64,000 nt of DNA from Scleromatobacter sp038243995 (GTDB lineage Bacteria > Pseudomonadota > Gammaproteobacteria > Burkholderiales > Burkholderiaceae_C), in the NCBI GenBank assembly GCA_038243995.1, contig JBBRTV010000023.1, forward strand, positions 1-64,000, in the 5' to 3' direction. This document shows positions 46,659 through 56,734 of the stretch, one piece after another. The notes beneath the pieces are model-generated. The model was not told where the DNA came from and did no database searches. It saw only the letters and a program-made list of their open reading frames with translations. The translations under genes were made by a program, and so were the position numbers. Position 1 is the first letter of the stretch. Each line of letters opens with the position of its first letter.

Positions 46659-47978
46659 CTAGGGCCGACGGCCCGCCGCCACACGCGGGCCGGCCGGCAC
46701 TGCATAGCCGTCGGTCAGCGTCTTCAGGAACGCGACGACGTCGGCGATCTCCGCTTCCGAGAACGCCGCTCGGTCGCCGGGCTTGCGGCCGAACGGCGTC
46801 TCCATGTTCACGTTCTTGCGGAACCGCGCCGGCAGGTCGTCGAACTTGCGCACCTGCCCGTTCGCGTCGCGTGGATAGAAGCGCTGCGGATCGGTATCGC
46901 GCAGCGCATAGAAGCGCACGGCCTCGGCGAGGCGGCTGAACACGCCGTTGTGGAAAAAGGCGCTGCGCAGCGCCACGTTGCGCAGCGACGGCGTCTTGAA
47001 CAGGCCGCAGTACGCATCGTGATCCCGGAGGTCGGTGCGCAGCGGGCCGCACAGGCCGAGGTCGTTCCAGGCGGGATCCGCATTCGCCGGGATGGCGGGG
47101 TTGCGCGGCGCGCCGGTGGCGATGAAGCCCTGGTCGGTGAACTGCGGGAACGCGCCGCGCTTGACGGCGCTCGGGTGGCACACCGCGCAATTGCCTTTGT
47201 TCGGGTCGTCGAACACGCGCAGGCCGCGCGCCTCGGCGGCCGACAGCGGCACCTTGCCGCGCAGGAATGCGTCGTACTTGCTGCTGTACGGATAGAAATC
47301 GGCCGGACTCTGCTGGAAGACTTCCAGCGCGAGGACCAGGCCGTTCCACGCGACCCGCGGGTCGTCGAACACGTGGTCGCCGAACGCCTCGCGCATCCGG
47401 CGGCCGCTAGACGAGGCTTTCAGCTTCGCGACGACCGCGCCGCTGTCGGCGTTCGCCATCTCGAAGGGCGACAGCAGCGGGCCGGCGGCCTGTTCGTGCG
47501 CGGAGCCCGCGCGGCCGTCCCAGTCCAGGCCGCCGGTCGGCCCCAGGTCGGCGCTGTCGTCGCCGTCGTTGTCGCTGAAGTGCTCGGAGAACGCCGGCGT
47601 GTTCTGGCGATACATCAACGAGGGCACGGCCCGCAGCCCGGGCAGCGCGCGCGTGGCGCCGCCGAGCTGCACCGCGCGGCGGTTGGCCGGGCCGAAGGCA
47701 TGGGCCGGATCGTGGCAGGTGGCGCAGGCCGCCTGCCCGGAGGCGGACAACGCGCGGTCGAAGAACAGCGCGCGGCCCAGCGCGGTGAGCGTCTGCGCGT
47801 CGGGCTTGCGCTCGAACGGCGTCGCGTAGAAAGGGGGCGCTGCCGCGGCCGTGCGGGAAGGTGCCGAGGCGGTCATCCCGGCAACGGGAACGGCGAACGC
47901 GATCGGCGCCAGGAGCGCGATCGCCAGGGTCGGCAATACGCGGCGGGGCGAAGCGGGCAAACGGATGAGAGGGGTCAC
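46659..47978 (-). CDS. di-haem cytochrome c peroxidase / MauG-family protein
   Basis: An exported protein with two c-type haem motifs, CATCH and CAVCH, in the order and spacing of bacterial cytochrome c peroxidases (CCP_MauG domain, then C-terminal cytochrome domain). The tail motif AFSEAEIADVVAFLKTLTDGY is typical. It acts in the periplasm, either reducing peroxide or carrying out a MauG-like modification. The start is uncertain: GTG at 47978 gives a good signal peptide (LPTLAIALLAPIAFAVPVAG), while ATG at 48032 would add 18 residues. It is divergent from the phosphatase gene. Confidence 0.85.
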   Translation of the reverse strand: MTPLIRLPASPRRVLPTLAIALLAPIAFAVPVAGMTASAPSRTAAAAPPFYATPFERKPDAQTLTALGRALFFDRALSASGQAACATCHDPAHAFGPANRRAVQLGGATRALPGLRAVPSLMYRQNTPAFSEHFSDNDGDDSADLGPTGGLDWDGRAGSAHEQAAGPLLSPFEMANADSGAVVAKLKASSSGRRMREAFGDHVFDDPRVAWNGLVLALEVFQQSPADFYPYSSKYDAFLRGKVPLSAAEARGLRVFDDPNKGNCAVCHPSAVKRGAFPQFTDQGFIATGAPRNPAIPANADPAWNDLGLCGPLRTDLRDHDAYCGLFKTPSLRNVALRSAFFHNGVFSRLAEAVRFYALRDTDPQRFYPRDANGQVRKFDDLPARFRKNVNMETPFGRKPGDRAAFSEAEIADVVAFLKTLTDGYAVPAGPRVAAGRRP

Positions 47979-48025
47979 GAGCGGTCGTCCGCAGGGCGGT
48001 TGTCGGCGAACCCGGCAGGCTAGGC

Positions 48026-48095
48026 GTGTCATGTGGCAGGCGTGTGACGGGAGGATGACTTCGGACATTGGTTACATGACACGGCGTTGTCACAC
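48026..48095. promoter_or_regulatory. interleaved inverted repeats between peroxidase and phosphatase genes
   Basis: GTGTCATGT (48026-48034) is exactly complementary to ACATGACAC (48074-48082), and GTGTGAC (48042-48048) to GTCACAC (48089-48095). TGTCA-type cores in such clusters recall PhoB boxes (CTGTCAT repeats), which would suit a phosphatase gene, but the spacing does not match the standard 11-base period clearly. It could equally be an operator for another regulator. Confidence 0.5.
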
Positions 48096-48148
48096 GCGGC
48101 GGCGATGCTCGGCGAATTCCCTGTTTCTGGCCGAGGAGCCACGTCCCC

Positions 48149-49861
48149 ATGAAAAGCCCCCTTCGATTCGCCGCCGCCTTGACGCCCGTCGCCTTCGGTA
48201 CCCTGCTCGCGCTGGCCGCCTGCGGCAGCGACGGCACGTCGACGACCCCGGTCACGCCACCGGTCGCGACGCTCGACACCGCTTTGCAGTCCAAGGTGCA
48301 GAACATCGTCGTCATCTACGCCGAGAACCGTTCCTTCGACAACCTGTTCGGCAACTTCCCCGGCGCCAACGGCCTGAGCACGGTCGTCGACGCCAACGGC
48401 GTGCCGACCTCCGCCTACATCCCGCAGAAGGATCGCGACGGCACGACCGTGCTCGCGACGCTGCCGCAGACCTGGGGCGGTGTGACCGCGCCGGGCAGCA
48501 GCGTCGTCGTGACGCAGGCGCAGAGCGCCGGCCTCGCGAACGCGCCGTTCTCGATCGAGACCGCGTTCAAGGCCAGCGCCAACGCGACGCTCGACCAGTC
48601 GACCGTCACCCGCGACCTGTACCACCGGTTCTTCGAGAACCAGATGGAAATCAACGGCGGCAAGAACGACATGTTCGCCGCCTGGGCCGACGCCGGCGGC
48701 CTGACCATGGGCCACTTCGACTACAGCAACTCCGCGCTGTACAAGCTCGCACAGCAATACGTGCTGGCGGACAACTTCTTCGAAGGTGCGTTCGGCGGCT
48801 CGTTCCTCAACCACCAGTACCTGATCTGCGCCTGTGCGCCGGAATATCCGAACGCGGACACCGCGGCGGCCCACCCGACGATCGCCGTGCTGGACAAGGA
48901 CGCGGACGGCAACTACCTGCCGCACCTGACCGCGTCGGCCACCGCCAAGGCCTCGGCCCTCGACGGCGCGCCGTCCTACGTGCTCAGCGGCAACATCGCG
49001 CCGGCGAACTACTTCGGCGACAACAAGTTCTATGCGGTCAACACGATGCAGGCGCCGTTCCAGCCCAGCGGCAACGCGCCGAAGGACGTGAGCGGCAACA
49101 ACAACCTGTTCGCCGACACGTCCAAGGCGACGACGCTGCCGCCGCAGAGCCAGCTCAACATCGGCGACATGCTGACGGCCCGCGCCGTGAGCTGGAAGTG
49201 GTACGGCGGTTCGTGGAACGCGGCGGTCAACGACGGCACGCAGGCCCCGACCACCCCGCGCACCGTGATCTACGCTGGCAACTCGGTGGGCGTCGCGACC
49301 ACCGCGAACGTCGACTTCCAGCCGCATCACCAGCCGTTCAACTACTACGCCAACCTCGACCCGGTCGCGCACGCCGCGTCGCGCGCCGCGCACCTGAAGG
49401 ACTACACCGACCTGGTCGCCGACGCTGCCGCCGGCACGCTGCCGGCCGTGACGTTCTACAAGCCCGAAGGCGTCTACAACCAGCATGAAGGCTATGCGAA
49501 CCTCGCCGACGGCGACGCGCGCATCGCCGACGTGGTGGCCAAGCTCCAGGCCAGCCCGCAGTACAAGAACATGGTCATCGTGATCACGTACGACGAGTTC
49601 GGCGGCGCCTGGGATCACGTCGCTCCGCCGAAGGGCGACCTGGTCGGCCCCGGCACGCGCATTCCGGCGATCATCATCTCGCCGCTCGCGAAGATGGGCA
49701 CCGTCGATCACACGCAGTACGACACGGCGTCGATCCTGCGCCTGATCACGCGCCGCTTCCAGCTGGGCGTGCTGCCGGGCCTGACGACGCGCGACGACGC
49801 ACTGAAGGCCGCCGGCGCGCCGCCGATGGGCGACCTGACGAACGCGCTGAACCTGCTGTAA
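48149..49861 (+). CDS. phosphoesterase-family lipoprotein (AcpA / phospholipase C-like)
   Basis: A 570-residue protein with signal peptide and lipobox LAAC (Cys about 25). The phosphoesterase fold starts with IVVIYAENRSFDNLFG (nucleophile region), followed by FFEGAFGGSFLNHQYLICAC, DFQPHHQPFNYY and the metal-site segment ITYDEFGGAWDHVAPP. This matches the acid phosphatase AcpA/phospholipase C superfamily (PF04185-like). Its substrate is probably a phosphate ester outside the cytoplasm. ATG at 48149 follows a GAGGAG-like site. It is convergent with the small membrane protein gene. Confidence 0.88.
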   Translation: MKSPLRFAAALTPVAFGTLLALAACGSDGTSTTPVTPPVATLDTALQSKVQNIVVIYAENRSFDNLFGNFPGANGLSTVVDANGVPTSAYIPQKDRDGTTVLATLPQTWGGVTAPGSSVVVTQAQSAGLANAPFSIETAFKASANATLDQSTVTRDLYHRFFENQMEINGGKNDMFAAWADAGGLTMGHFDYSNSALYKLAQQYVLADNFFEGAFGGSFLNHQYLICACAPEYPNADTAAAHPTIAVLDKDADGNYLPHLTASATAKASALDGAPSYVLSGNIAPANYFGDNKFYAVNTMQAPFQPSGNAPKDVSGNNNLFADTSKATTLPPQSQLNIGDMLTARAVSWKWYGGSWNAAVNDGTQAPTTPRTVIYAGNSVGVATTANVDFQPHHQPFNYYANLDPVAHAASRAAHLKDYTDLVADAAAGTLPAVTFYKPEGVYNQHEGYANLADGDARIADVVAKLQASPQYKNMVIVITYDEFGGAWDHVAPPKGDLVGPGTRIPAIIISPLAKMGTVDHTQYDTASILRLITRRFQLGVLPGLTTRDDALKAAGAPPMGDLTNALNLL

Positions 49862-49869
49862 GCGAGCCG

Positions 49870-49886
49870 CGCGGGCGCCGCCCGCG
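49870..49886. terminator. short GC hairpin between convergent genes
   Basis: CGCGGGC/GCCCGCG with a 3-base loop sits in the 29-base gap between the phosphatase and the small membrane protein stops. It has no T-tract; it may slow convergent transcription. Confidence 0.3.
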
Positions 49887-49890
49887 GCGC

Positions 49891-50160
49891 CTATTTGCCG
49901 CGCCGGATCAGGTCGATCCCGCGCGGCTTTTTCCATGTCATCACGCGTTGCTTCGGCCGCAACGCGATCCGCACGCGCCAGGCGAGGACCAGCGCCGCGA
50001 GCGTGAGGCAGGCGGCCCATTCGGCGGCGTGCGGCGTGTGGTTCGCGGCCCGCCAGACCAGCCACGCGAACGGCAGCAGCCACGCGACGAACAGCACGCG
50101 CTTCACGGCGCGGTTCTTCGGCGGGCGCCTTTTGCGCGGGGCGGCTTTGCGGGGCGGCAC
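49891..50160 (-). CDS. small two-helix membrane protein, function unknown
   Basis: An 89-residue protein with a very basic N-terminus (PRKAAPRKRRPPKNRAVKR), two hydrophobic helices (VLFVAWLLPFAWLVWRA; WAACLTLAALVLAWRV) and a basic tail. The GTG at 50160 was chosen because a GAGGAAAG site lies about eight bases upstream; the open frame continues far upstream without coding character. I do not recognise the family. Confidence 0.6.
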   Translation of the reverse strand: MPPRKAAPRKRRPPKNRAVKRVLFVAWLLPFAWLVWRAANHTPHAAEWAACLTLAALVLAWRVRIALRPKQRVMTWKKPRGIDLIRRGK

Positions 50161-50367
50161 GTCTTGCTTTCCTCGGGGGGCGTCGGAGTCGTGGTCGGCC
50201 GGATCCGACCGGGGCCGCCGGCATCGGGCTTGCCGTGCGGTCGCCGGGCTGGTGCGTCGTGCGGCGCGCCGATTGTCCCTCGCCGTTTCGCCGCATGCGG
50301 CATGCGTCGCCGCAACGCGCGCGAGCGATACTGCAACGTCCCCTCTCGAGCCTTCCGTCGCCGCGCC

Positions 50368-51054
50368 ATGACCCTGCCCACGCTTTCGCTCCTGGAAACC
50401 CGCATCCTCGGTGTGCTCGTCGAGAAACAGCACACCGTGCCCGACAGCTATCCGCTGAGCCTCAATGCCTTGACGCTGGGCTGCAACCAGAAGACCGCGC
50501 GCGATCCGGTGATAGCCGCGAGCGAAGGCGACGTGCTCGCCGCGCTCGATACCCTGAAGACGCTTCACCTCGTGTTCGAAGGCTCCGGCAGCCGCGTGCC
50601 GCGCTTCGAGCACAACGTCGCCCGCGTACTCGGCGTGCCCGGCCAGAGCGTCGCGCTGCTCGCCCTGCTGATGCTGCGCGGGCCGCAGACGGCCGCCGAG
50701 CTGCGCCTGAACACCGAGCGGCTGCACCGTTTCGCCGATATCTCGTCGGTCGAAGGCTTCCTCGACGAACTCGCGACGCACGAGCCGCCCTTCGTCATCA
50801 AGCTGACGCGCGCCCCCGGCGCACGCGAGTCGCGCTGGGCGCACCTGCTGTCCGGGCCGGTGGCCGACGCCGCGCCGCAGGCGGCCCATGCCGGGCCTGC
50901 AACCGCGCTGGCCGACGCCGGACTGGCGATGTCCGAGGTCGCTGCGCTGCGCGCCGAACAACTGCGCATGAACGCCGAGATCGCGCTGCTGCGCGCGCAG
51001 GTGGCACGGCTGGCGTCGGAGCTGGGCATCGCCCTCGAGGCAGAACCCGACTAG
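50368..51054 (+). CDS. YceH/UPF0502 family protein
   Basis: A 228-residue protein matching the YceH (DUF480) family: two winged-helix domains (LSLLETRILGVLVEKQHTVPDSYPLSLNALTLGCNQKTARDP; LLMLRGPQTAAELRLNTERLHRF) and a C-terminal coiled coil (VAALRAEQLRMNAEIALLRAQVARL). The function is not well known; the fold suggests nucleic acid binding. It stands alone between a divergent small membrane protein and a convergent hypothetical gene. Confidence 0.85.
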   Translation: MTLPTLSLLETRILGVLVEKQHTVPDSYPLSLNALTLGCNQKTARDPVIAASEGDVLAALDTLKTLHLVFEGSGSRVPRFEHNVARVLGVPGQSVALLALLMLRGPQTAAELRLNTERLHRFADISSVEGFLDELATHEPPFVIKLTRAPGARESRWAHLLSGPVADAAPQAAHAGPATALADAGLAMSEVAALRAEQLRMNAEIALLRAQVARLASELGIALEAEPD

Positions 51055-51061
51055 AGCGAGG

Positions 51062-51400
51062 TCAATCGCCGAACAGCTTCAGCGCGTCCTTGTTGGCGCG
51101 CTCGCGGAAGCTCTTGCGCGAGAACAGCTTGGTCTGCGCTTCCAGCGGCAGGTCGGTGATGTTGATGACGTTCTTCGAGATCAGGGTGTCGATCACGTCT
51201 TCGATGACGCGCACGAAGTCGGCATCGAGCTCGGCGAAGCGCTCTATCTTCTCCGGCGGGTCCTGGCTTGCGGGATCCGCGACCAAGCCCAGGAACGCGC
51301 GCACCTGGGGGTGATCGTCGGGCAGGAACTCGGCGTGGCCCTCATCGCGGCGATGGAGGCTGTCGATGACGCCTTCGGCGTTGCGGCGGATGAACGGCAT
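51062..51400 (-). CDS. conserved hypothetical protein
   Basis: A 112-residue acidic cytoplasmic protein without signal or membrane helix, starting MPFIRRNAEGVIDSLHR and ending SRKSFRERANKDALKLFGD. I recall similar small proteins in Burkholderiales, sometimes misnamed as tryptophan synthase beta-like; there is no sign of PLP-enzyme motifs here. Its function is unknown. Confidence 0.7.
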   Translation of the reverse strand: MPFIRRNAEGVIDSLHRRDEGHAEFLPDDHPQVRAFLGLVADPASQDPPEKIERFAELDADFVRVIEDVIDTLISKNVINITDLPLEAQTKLFSRKSFRERANKDALKLFGD

Positions 51401-51520
51401 GCGTCGATGATAGCGGCGCGCCCACGGGCGCGCGCCCCGTTCTCCCGCACGCAGGCGCTGCGCCGCGGAACATGTTCACGGCGTCGGGCAGAACAGGTCG
51501 ACGGCGTGCGCTGCCCGGGC

Positions 51521-51543
51521 CCCGGGGCGGCAGGCGCCCCGGG
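51521..51543 (-). terminator. 9-bp hairpin after the cytochrome c4 gene
   Basis: CCCGGGGCG (51521-51529) and CGCCCCGGG (51535-51543) pair around a 5-base loop, about 29 bases beyond the cytochrome stop on the minus strand. No T-tract follows, so it may be a weak or Rho-assisted terminator. The remainder of the gap to 51401 shows nothing. Confidence 0.4.
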
Positions 51544-51571
51544 CGTCAATGCGTCGGCGCCGCCCCGTGCT

Positions 51572-52192
51572 TCAGTGCAGGCCTTCGACGTAGTCGGAAA
51601 CCGCCGCGATTTCCGCATCGCTCATCCGTGCGGCGACGGTCATCATCTGCGGGTTGTTGGCGCGCTTGCCCGAGCGGAACAGCGTCAGTTGCGAACTGGC
51701 GTACTCGGCGTGCTGGCCGGCCAGGCGCGGGTATTGCGACGGCAGGCCGGCGCCGGTCGGGCCGTGGCAGCCGGCGCAGGCCGGCACCTGCTTGTCGGGG
51801 ATGCCGCCGCGCCAGATCTTCGTGCCCAGGGCCACGCTGGCCTTGTCGCCCTTGGATTGGCCTGCCTTGGCCGCCTTCGAAGCATAGAAAGCGGCGACGT
51901 TGCGCATGTCGTCTTCCGACAGCATGGAGGCCATCGGCATCATGATCGCGTTGGCACGCTTGCCGGCCTTGAACTCGGTCAACTGCTTGACGAGGTAGTC
52001 GGGATGCTGGCCCTGCAGGATCGGATTCGTGGGCAGGCCGCGGGAACCGTCGGCGGTATGGCATGCACCGCAGACCTGCGCGGACGTGGCGGCTCCCTTG
52101 GCGAGATCCGGCTTGGCCGGACCCTTCGCTTCCTCTGCCAGCACGGGAAAGGCGAACAGGGCCGCCAGGGCAACAACGTACAAGGACTTCAT
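51572..52192 (-). CDS. cytochrome c4 family di-haem protein
   Basis: A 206-residue periplasmic cytochrome. The signal peptide ends FPVLA/EE (about 20). Two similar halves each carry one haem: CGACH with distal Met around MPMASML, and CAGCH with distal Met around MMTVAARM. This is the cytochrome c4 arrangement, an electron carrier to terminal oxidases. It diverges from engB with 60 bases between, and neither promoter is obvious. Confidence 0.92.
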   Translation of the reverse strand: MKSLYVVALAALFAFPVLAEEAKGPAKPDLAKGAATSAQVCGACHTADGSRGLPTNPILQGQHPDYLVKQLTEFKAGKRANAIMMPMASMLSEDDMRNVAAFYASKAAKAGQSKGDKASVALGTKIWRGGIPDKQVPACAGCHGPTGAGLPSQYPRLAGQHAEYASSQLTLFRSGKRANNPQMMTVAARMSDAEIAAVSDYVEGLH

Positions 52193-52252
52193 CTCGACGA
52201 ACCCTTCAGGAGTCTTTTGGATGGAGCAAACCCATCGATTTTACAATGCACC

Positions 52253-53101
52253 ATGACCGAAGCTAAGCGTACGCGCAAACCCTCCCCCCCTCGCACCGTG
52301 CCGGCCCCGGTCTACAAGAAGCCGGTCGTGGTGTCTCCGCAGGCCAAGGAAGGTCTCGCGTGGCTGCATACCGCGAAGTTCCTCACCACCGCCAGCAAGC
52401 TGAACCAGCTGCCCCAGGGCGACATGCCGGAGATCGCCTTCGTCGGCCGCAGCAACGCCGGCAAGAGCTCCGCCATCAACGCGCTCGCCAACCAGCGCCA
52501 GCTCGCCTTCGCATCCAAGACGCCGGGCCGCACGCAGCATATCAACTTGTTCACCGTGGGTCTGCTGCGCGACGCGCCCGACGCGTTCTTCGCAGACCTG
52601 CCCGGCTACGGCTATGCCGCCGTCGCCCGCGGCAAGAAGCTCGTCTGGCAGCAGGTGATGGCCGACTACCTCGAGGTGCGGCGTGCGTTGATGGGCGTCG
52701 TGCTGATGATCGACAGCCGCCACGGCTTCACGCCGCTCGACCGCCAGTTGCTCGACTTCGTCGCCCAGCGCGTGCGCACCGGTGAGATCAAGCTCATGGT
52801 GCTGCTCACCAAGGCCGACAAGCTGAGCAAGCGCGAGGCACAACTCGCGACCGAAGCCGCGCAGGAGGTGCTGGGCGAGTTCGTCACCGAAGCCTCGGAC
52901 ATCGGCGTGACGCTGTTCTCGTCGATGCGGCGCGTGGGCATCGAGGATGTCGCCGAGCAGTTGCACGGCTGGATGAAAACGAAGGCGCCGGCTCCGGCGG
53001 CCGTGGAAGGGGAAGAGGCCGTAGCAGCCGCCGCCGGAACGGCCACCGACGCCGCGCCCGACGCGGCGGACGAAGAGCCGCCCACGACGATGGCCGACTG
53101 A
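52253..53101 (+). CDS. engB: ribosome biogenesis GTPase EngB (YsxC/YihA)
   Basis: A 282-residue TrmE-Era-like GTPase: G1 GRSNAGKSS, G3 DLPGYGYA, G4 TKADK and G5 SSMRR; the stretch KTPGRTQHINLF is typical. It helps assemble the large ribosomal subunit. The C-terminal 55 residues are an Ala/Glu-rich extension (PAAVEGEEAVAAAAGTATDA) longer than in E. coli. The 217-base gap to the convergent TIR gene holds a 16-bp GC palindrome at 53118-53133 and nothing else seen. Confidence 0.94.
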   Translation: MTEAKRTRKPSPPRTVPAPVYKKPVVVSPQAKEGLAWLHTAKFLTTASKLNQLPQGDMPEIAFVGRSNAGKSSAINALANQRQLAFASKTPGRTQHINLFTVGLLRDAPDAFFADLPGYGYAAVARGKKLVWQQVMADYLEVRRALMGVVLMIDSRHGFTPLDRQLLDFVAQRVRTGEIKLMVLLTKADKLSKREAQLATEAAQEVLGEFVTEASDIGVTLFSSMRRVGIEDVAEQLHGWMKTKAPAPAAVEGEEAVAAAAGTATDAAPDAADEEPPTTMAD

Positions 53102-53318
53102 GCCGCGCCCCGGCGATCGCGGCTGCAGCCGCGGCCCGGCGATCACGGCCGACTGGCGCATCGCGCCCTCCTTCTCAAGGCCGCCCGATGAACAGCGCGG
53201 CGCCCAGCACGCCTCCTGCGACTCGGGGGCCCGGCGACGCGCCCGGCGGTGCCCCTCGCGCGAGCGTCGCGCACGCGGGTGCGGGGGCTGGCGGGTCCGA
53301 TGCGCCGGCGGGGCGCGA

Positions 53319-54224
53319 TCACACGTGCGCGAAGCAGCCGTCGGCGATGGCCTTCAGCCCGTCCGCCGTCAACGCGGCGTGCGCCGCCACCGCCGCGCGC
53401 AGCCAGCGCTCGCGCTCGATGTGCCACTCGGTCATGAGGAAGAGCTTGCCCGGACCGAAGGCCTCCCGGAGTTCCTTCTCGTACAGATCCTGGTAGCGGC
53501 CGCTGATGCCGATCTGCAGCACCGAGCCGACTTGCACGCCCGCCTCGCGCAGCGTCTGGCGCAGCGCCATGCCCTTGTCGGCGAGCCGCAGCCGGTAGGT
53601 GAACGTCCATTTCATGCCCACCGAGCCCAGTTCCATCGTCCAGGGCAGGGCGAGGGTGTCGACAAGGTATTCGATCGTCCGGTCGACCGTCCAGTCGAGC
53701 GAGCAGCTCATCCTGAAGAACTTGTCGAAGCGCGTCGAGTGCAGGTAGACGAACTCGCTGTCGGACATCTCGACGTCCGGCCAGGGAAACACGGCGACCT
53801 TGCCGGCGCTGGCCGAAGCCTGCGCGTCCTTGCCCCACAGCGACAGCAGTTCGGCCAGGGCCGCCGCGTAGTCGTGCCGGAAGTCCGCGACCTTCCGATG
53901 GGCCAGCAGGGGCGGCACCTCGCAGTCTTCGAGCAGCAGCGGAAGAATGAAGGTTCCGCCCCGGGCCACCTGCGTCATGAGGGCCGCGTTCAGCTCTTCG
54001 CGCACCCACGCGGAGGCGACGGACGCCTTGCTGAGGACGATGGCGAAATACGTCGCATCGGCCAGGCCGGCGTCGATCGCGCCGGGGATGCTCTCGCCGA
54101 TGCGCAGGTCGAGCTTGTCGTACCAGACCGGCACGGAGTGCGCGGCGAGATCGGCGACGAGCCGGTCGACGAAGGGTTTGTCGACGCTCGAATGCGACAC
54201 GAATACCTTGCCGATCGGGTTCAT
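53319..54224 (-). CDS. TIR-domain protein with a ubiquitin-like C-terminal module
   Basis: A 301-residue soluble protein. The TIR domain occupies about 5-130: KVFVSHSSVDKPFVDRL, VWYDKLDLRIGESI, and SKASVASAWVREEL with the putative catalytic Glu at 77 in the W-x3-EL pattern of NAD-cleaving TIRs. A linker follows. Residues about 157-230 look like a ubiquitin-type beta-grasp fold by pattern: FFRMSCSLDWTVDRTIEYLV (strand, then helix), then YRLRLADKG, LRQTLREAGV and GSVLQIGI. The last 70 residues are helical. A perfect AGGAGG site precedes the ATG. It stands alone, 72 bases after the groEL terminator. A role in defence by NAD depletion is possible but is inference; the Ubl call is from pattern only. 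Confidence 0.78.
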   Translation of the reverse strand: MNPIGKVFVSHSSVDKPFVDRLVADLAAHSVPVWYDKLDLRIGESIPGAIDAGLADATYFAIVLSKASVASAWVREELNAALMTQVARGGTFILPLLLEDCEVPPLLAHRKVADFRHDYAAALAELLSLWGKDAQASASAGKVAVFPWPDVEMSDSEFVYLHSTRFDKFFRMSCSLDWTVDRTIEYLVDTLALPWTMELGSVGMKWTFTYRLRLADKGMALRQTLREAGVQVGSVLQIGISGRYQDLYEKELREAFGPGKLFLMTEWHIERERWLRAAVAAHAALTADGLKAIADGCFAHV

Positions 54225-54295
54225 GGTGCCTCCTCGGGCGGCGCGCCCCGGACTCGGGACGCTGCGCACAGGTCGCATTCTGAGCTTCCCGGACG

Positions 54296-54324
54296 AAAAA
54301 AGGGCTGCCCGAGGGCAGCCCTTT
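54296..54324 (-). terminator. Rho-independent terminator of groESL
   Basis: On the minus strand a GC-rich 11-12 bp stem (GGGCTGCC arms, 54299-54324) with a tight loop is followed by six T's (54301-54296). It is 54 bases after the groEL stop. Confidence 0.93.
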
Positions 54325-54377
54325 CCTGTGTCGTGGAGACAGCCTCCGGGCAAGCGCGCGCTCGCCCGGAACGGACA

Positions 54378-56024
<1,647 letters not shown>

Positions 56025-56169
56025 GAGATGTTTCTCCGGAATTCAGTAAATCGGTGGGTGTGCATGCAGGACGGCGGCTTCGCCGGATCCGCGGCCGGGG
56101 CTTGCGCCGCCTGGCCGTACGCGATCCGGGACCGCCTGTGGCGCGAAGCGTCGCCGCGCGCCTTGCTGC

Positions 56170-56460
56170 TTACTTTTCGACGACGGCGAAGAGGTCTTCT
56201 TCGCGCATCACGAGCAGTTCGTCGCCGTCGACCTTGACGGTCTGGCCGCTGTACTTGCCGAACAGCACGCGATCGCCGACCTTGACGTTCAGGACGATGA
56301 AGTCGCCCTTGTCATTGCGCTTGCCCGGGCCCACGGCCAGGACTTCGCCCTGATCCGGCTTTTCGGCGGCGGCGTCGGGAATGACGATGCCCGAGGCGGT
56401 CTTGGTTTCTTGTTCCAGGCGCTTGACGACAACACGGTCGTGCAACGGACGAAGCTTCAT
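56170..56460 (-). CDS. groES: co-chaperonin GroES (Cpn10)
   Basis: A 96-residue co-chaperonin: MKLRPLHDRVVVKR start, the mobile loop ETKTASGIVIPDAAAEKP that docks on GroEL, and GKYSGQTVKVDGDELLVMREED. ATG at 56460 with an AAGGAG site was chosen; ATG at 56478 would add six residues not seen in the family. It is the first gene of the heat-shock operon. Confidence 0.98.
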   Translation of the reverse strand: MKLRPLHDRVVVKRLEQETKTASGIVIPDAAAEKPDQGEVLAVGPGKRNDKGDFIVLNVKVGDRVLFGKYSGQTVKVDGDELLVMREEDLFAVVEK

Positions 56461-56568
56461 TTGATCTCCTTCATGCATTCGCAGTAAGACTCGCGGCGGC
56501 TTATCACGTAAGTGAGTGCCTGCTCGCAGAGGATTGGGCGGGTGCTCCGGCGGCCCATGCCACCATCG

Positions 56569-56595
56569 CTAGCACTCGCGTCTGTTGAGTGCTAA
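56569..56595. promoter_or_regulatory. CIRCE operator (HrcA site)
   Basis: CTAGCACTC-N9-GAGTGCTAA at 56569-56595 matches the CIRCE consensus TTAGCACTC-N9-GAGTGCTAA at all but the first base. It lies just downstream of the groES -10 element, so HrcA binding would block transcription until heat stress. Confidence 0.95.
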
Positions 56596-56599
56596 CAGC

Positions 56600-56628
56600 A
56601 TTATAGGGACGTGGCGTGACGTTTCAAG
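56600..56628 (-). promoter_or_regulatory. groESL promoter with sigma-70 and sigma-32-like elements
   Basis: On the minus strand CTTGAAA (56628-56622) lies 13 bases from CCCTATAAT (ending 56600). It can be read as a sigma-70 promoter (TTGAAA, 16-base spacer, TATAAT) or as a sigma-32 promoter (CTTGAAA-N13-CCCTATAA, near the CCCCATNT consensus). Together with CIRCE this implies dual heat-shock control. Confidence 0.75.
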
Positions 56629-56734
56629 TGCTTCGGTGTCGCGACATTCATGGAGGGCTTTCCCTCCGGCGTAGCTTGACCTCAAGTCGAGTTGAGCTTG
56701 CATCCTGTGCGCTCCCTTCACTTTCGGCTTGTCC

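Noticed and set aside
53118..53133. 16-bp palindrome CGCGGCTGCAGCCGCG after engB as a terminator
   Set aside because: It has no T-tract and no loop; it may still help end convergent transcripts, but the evidence is thin.
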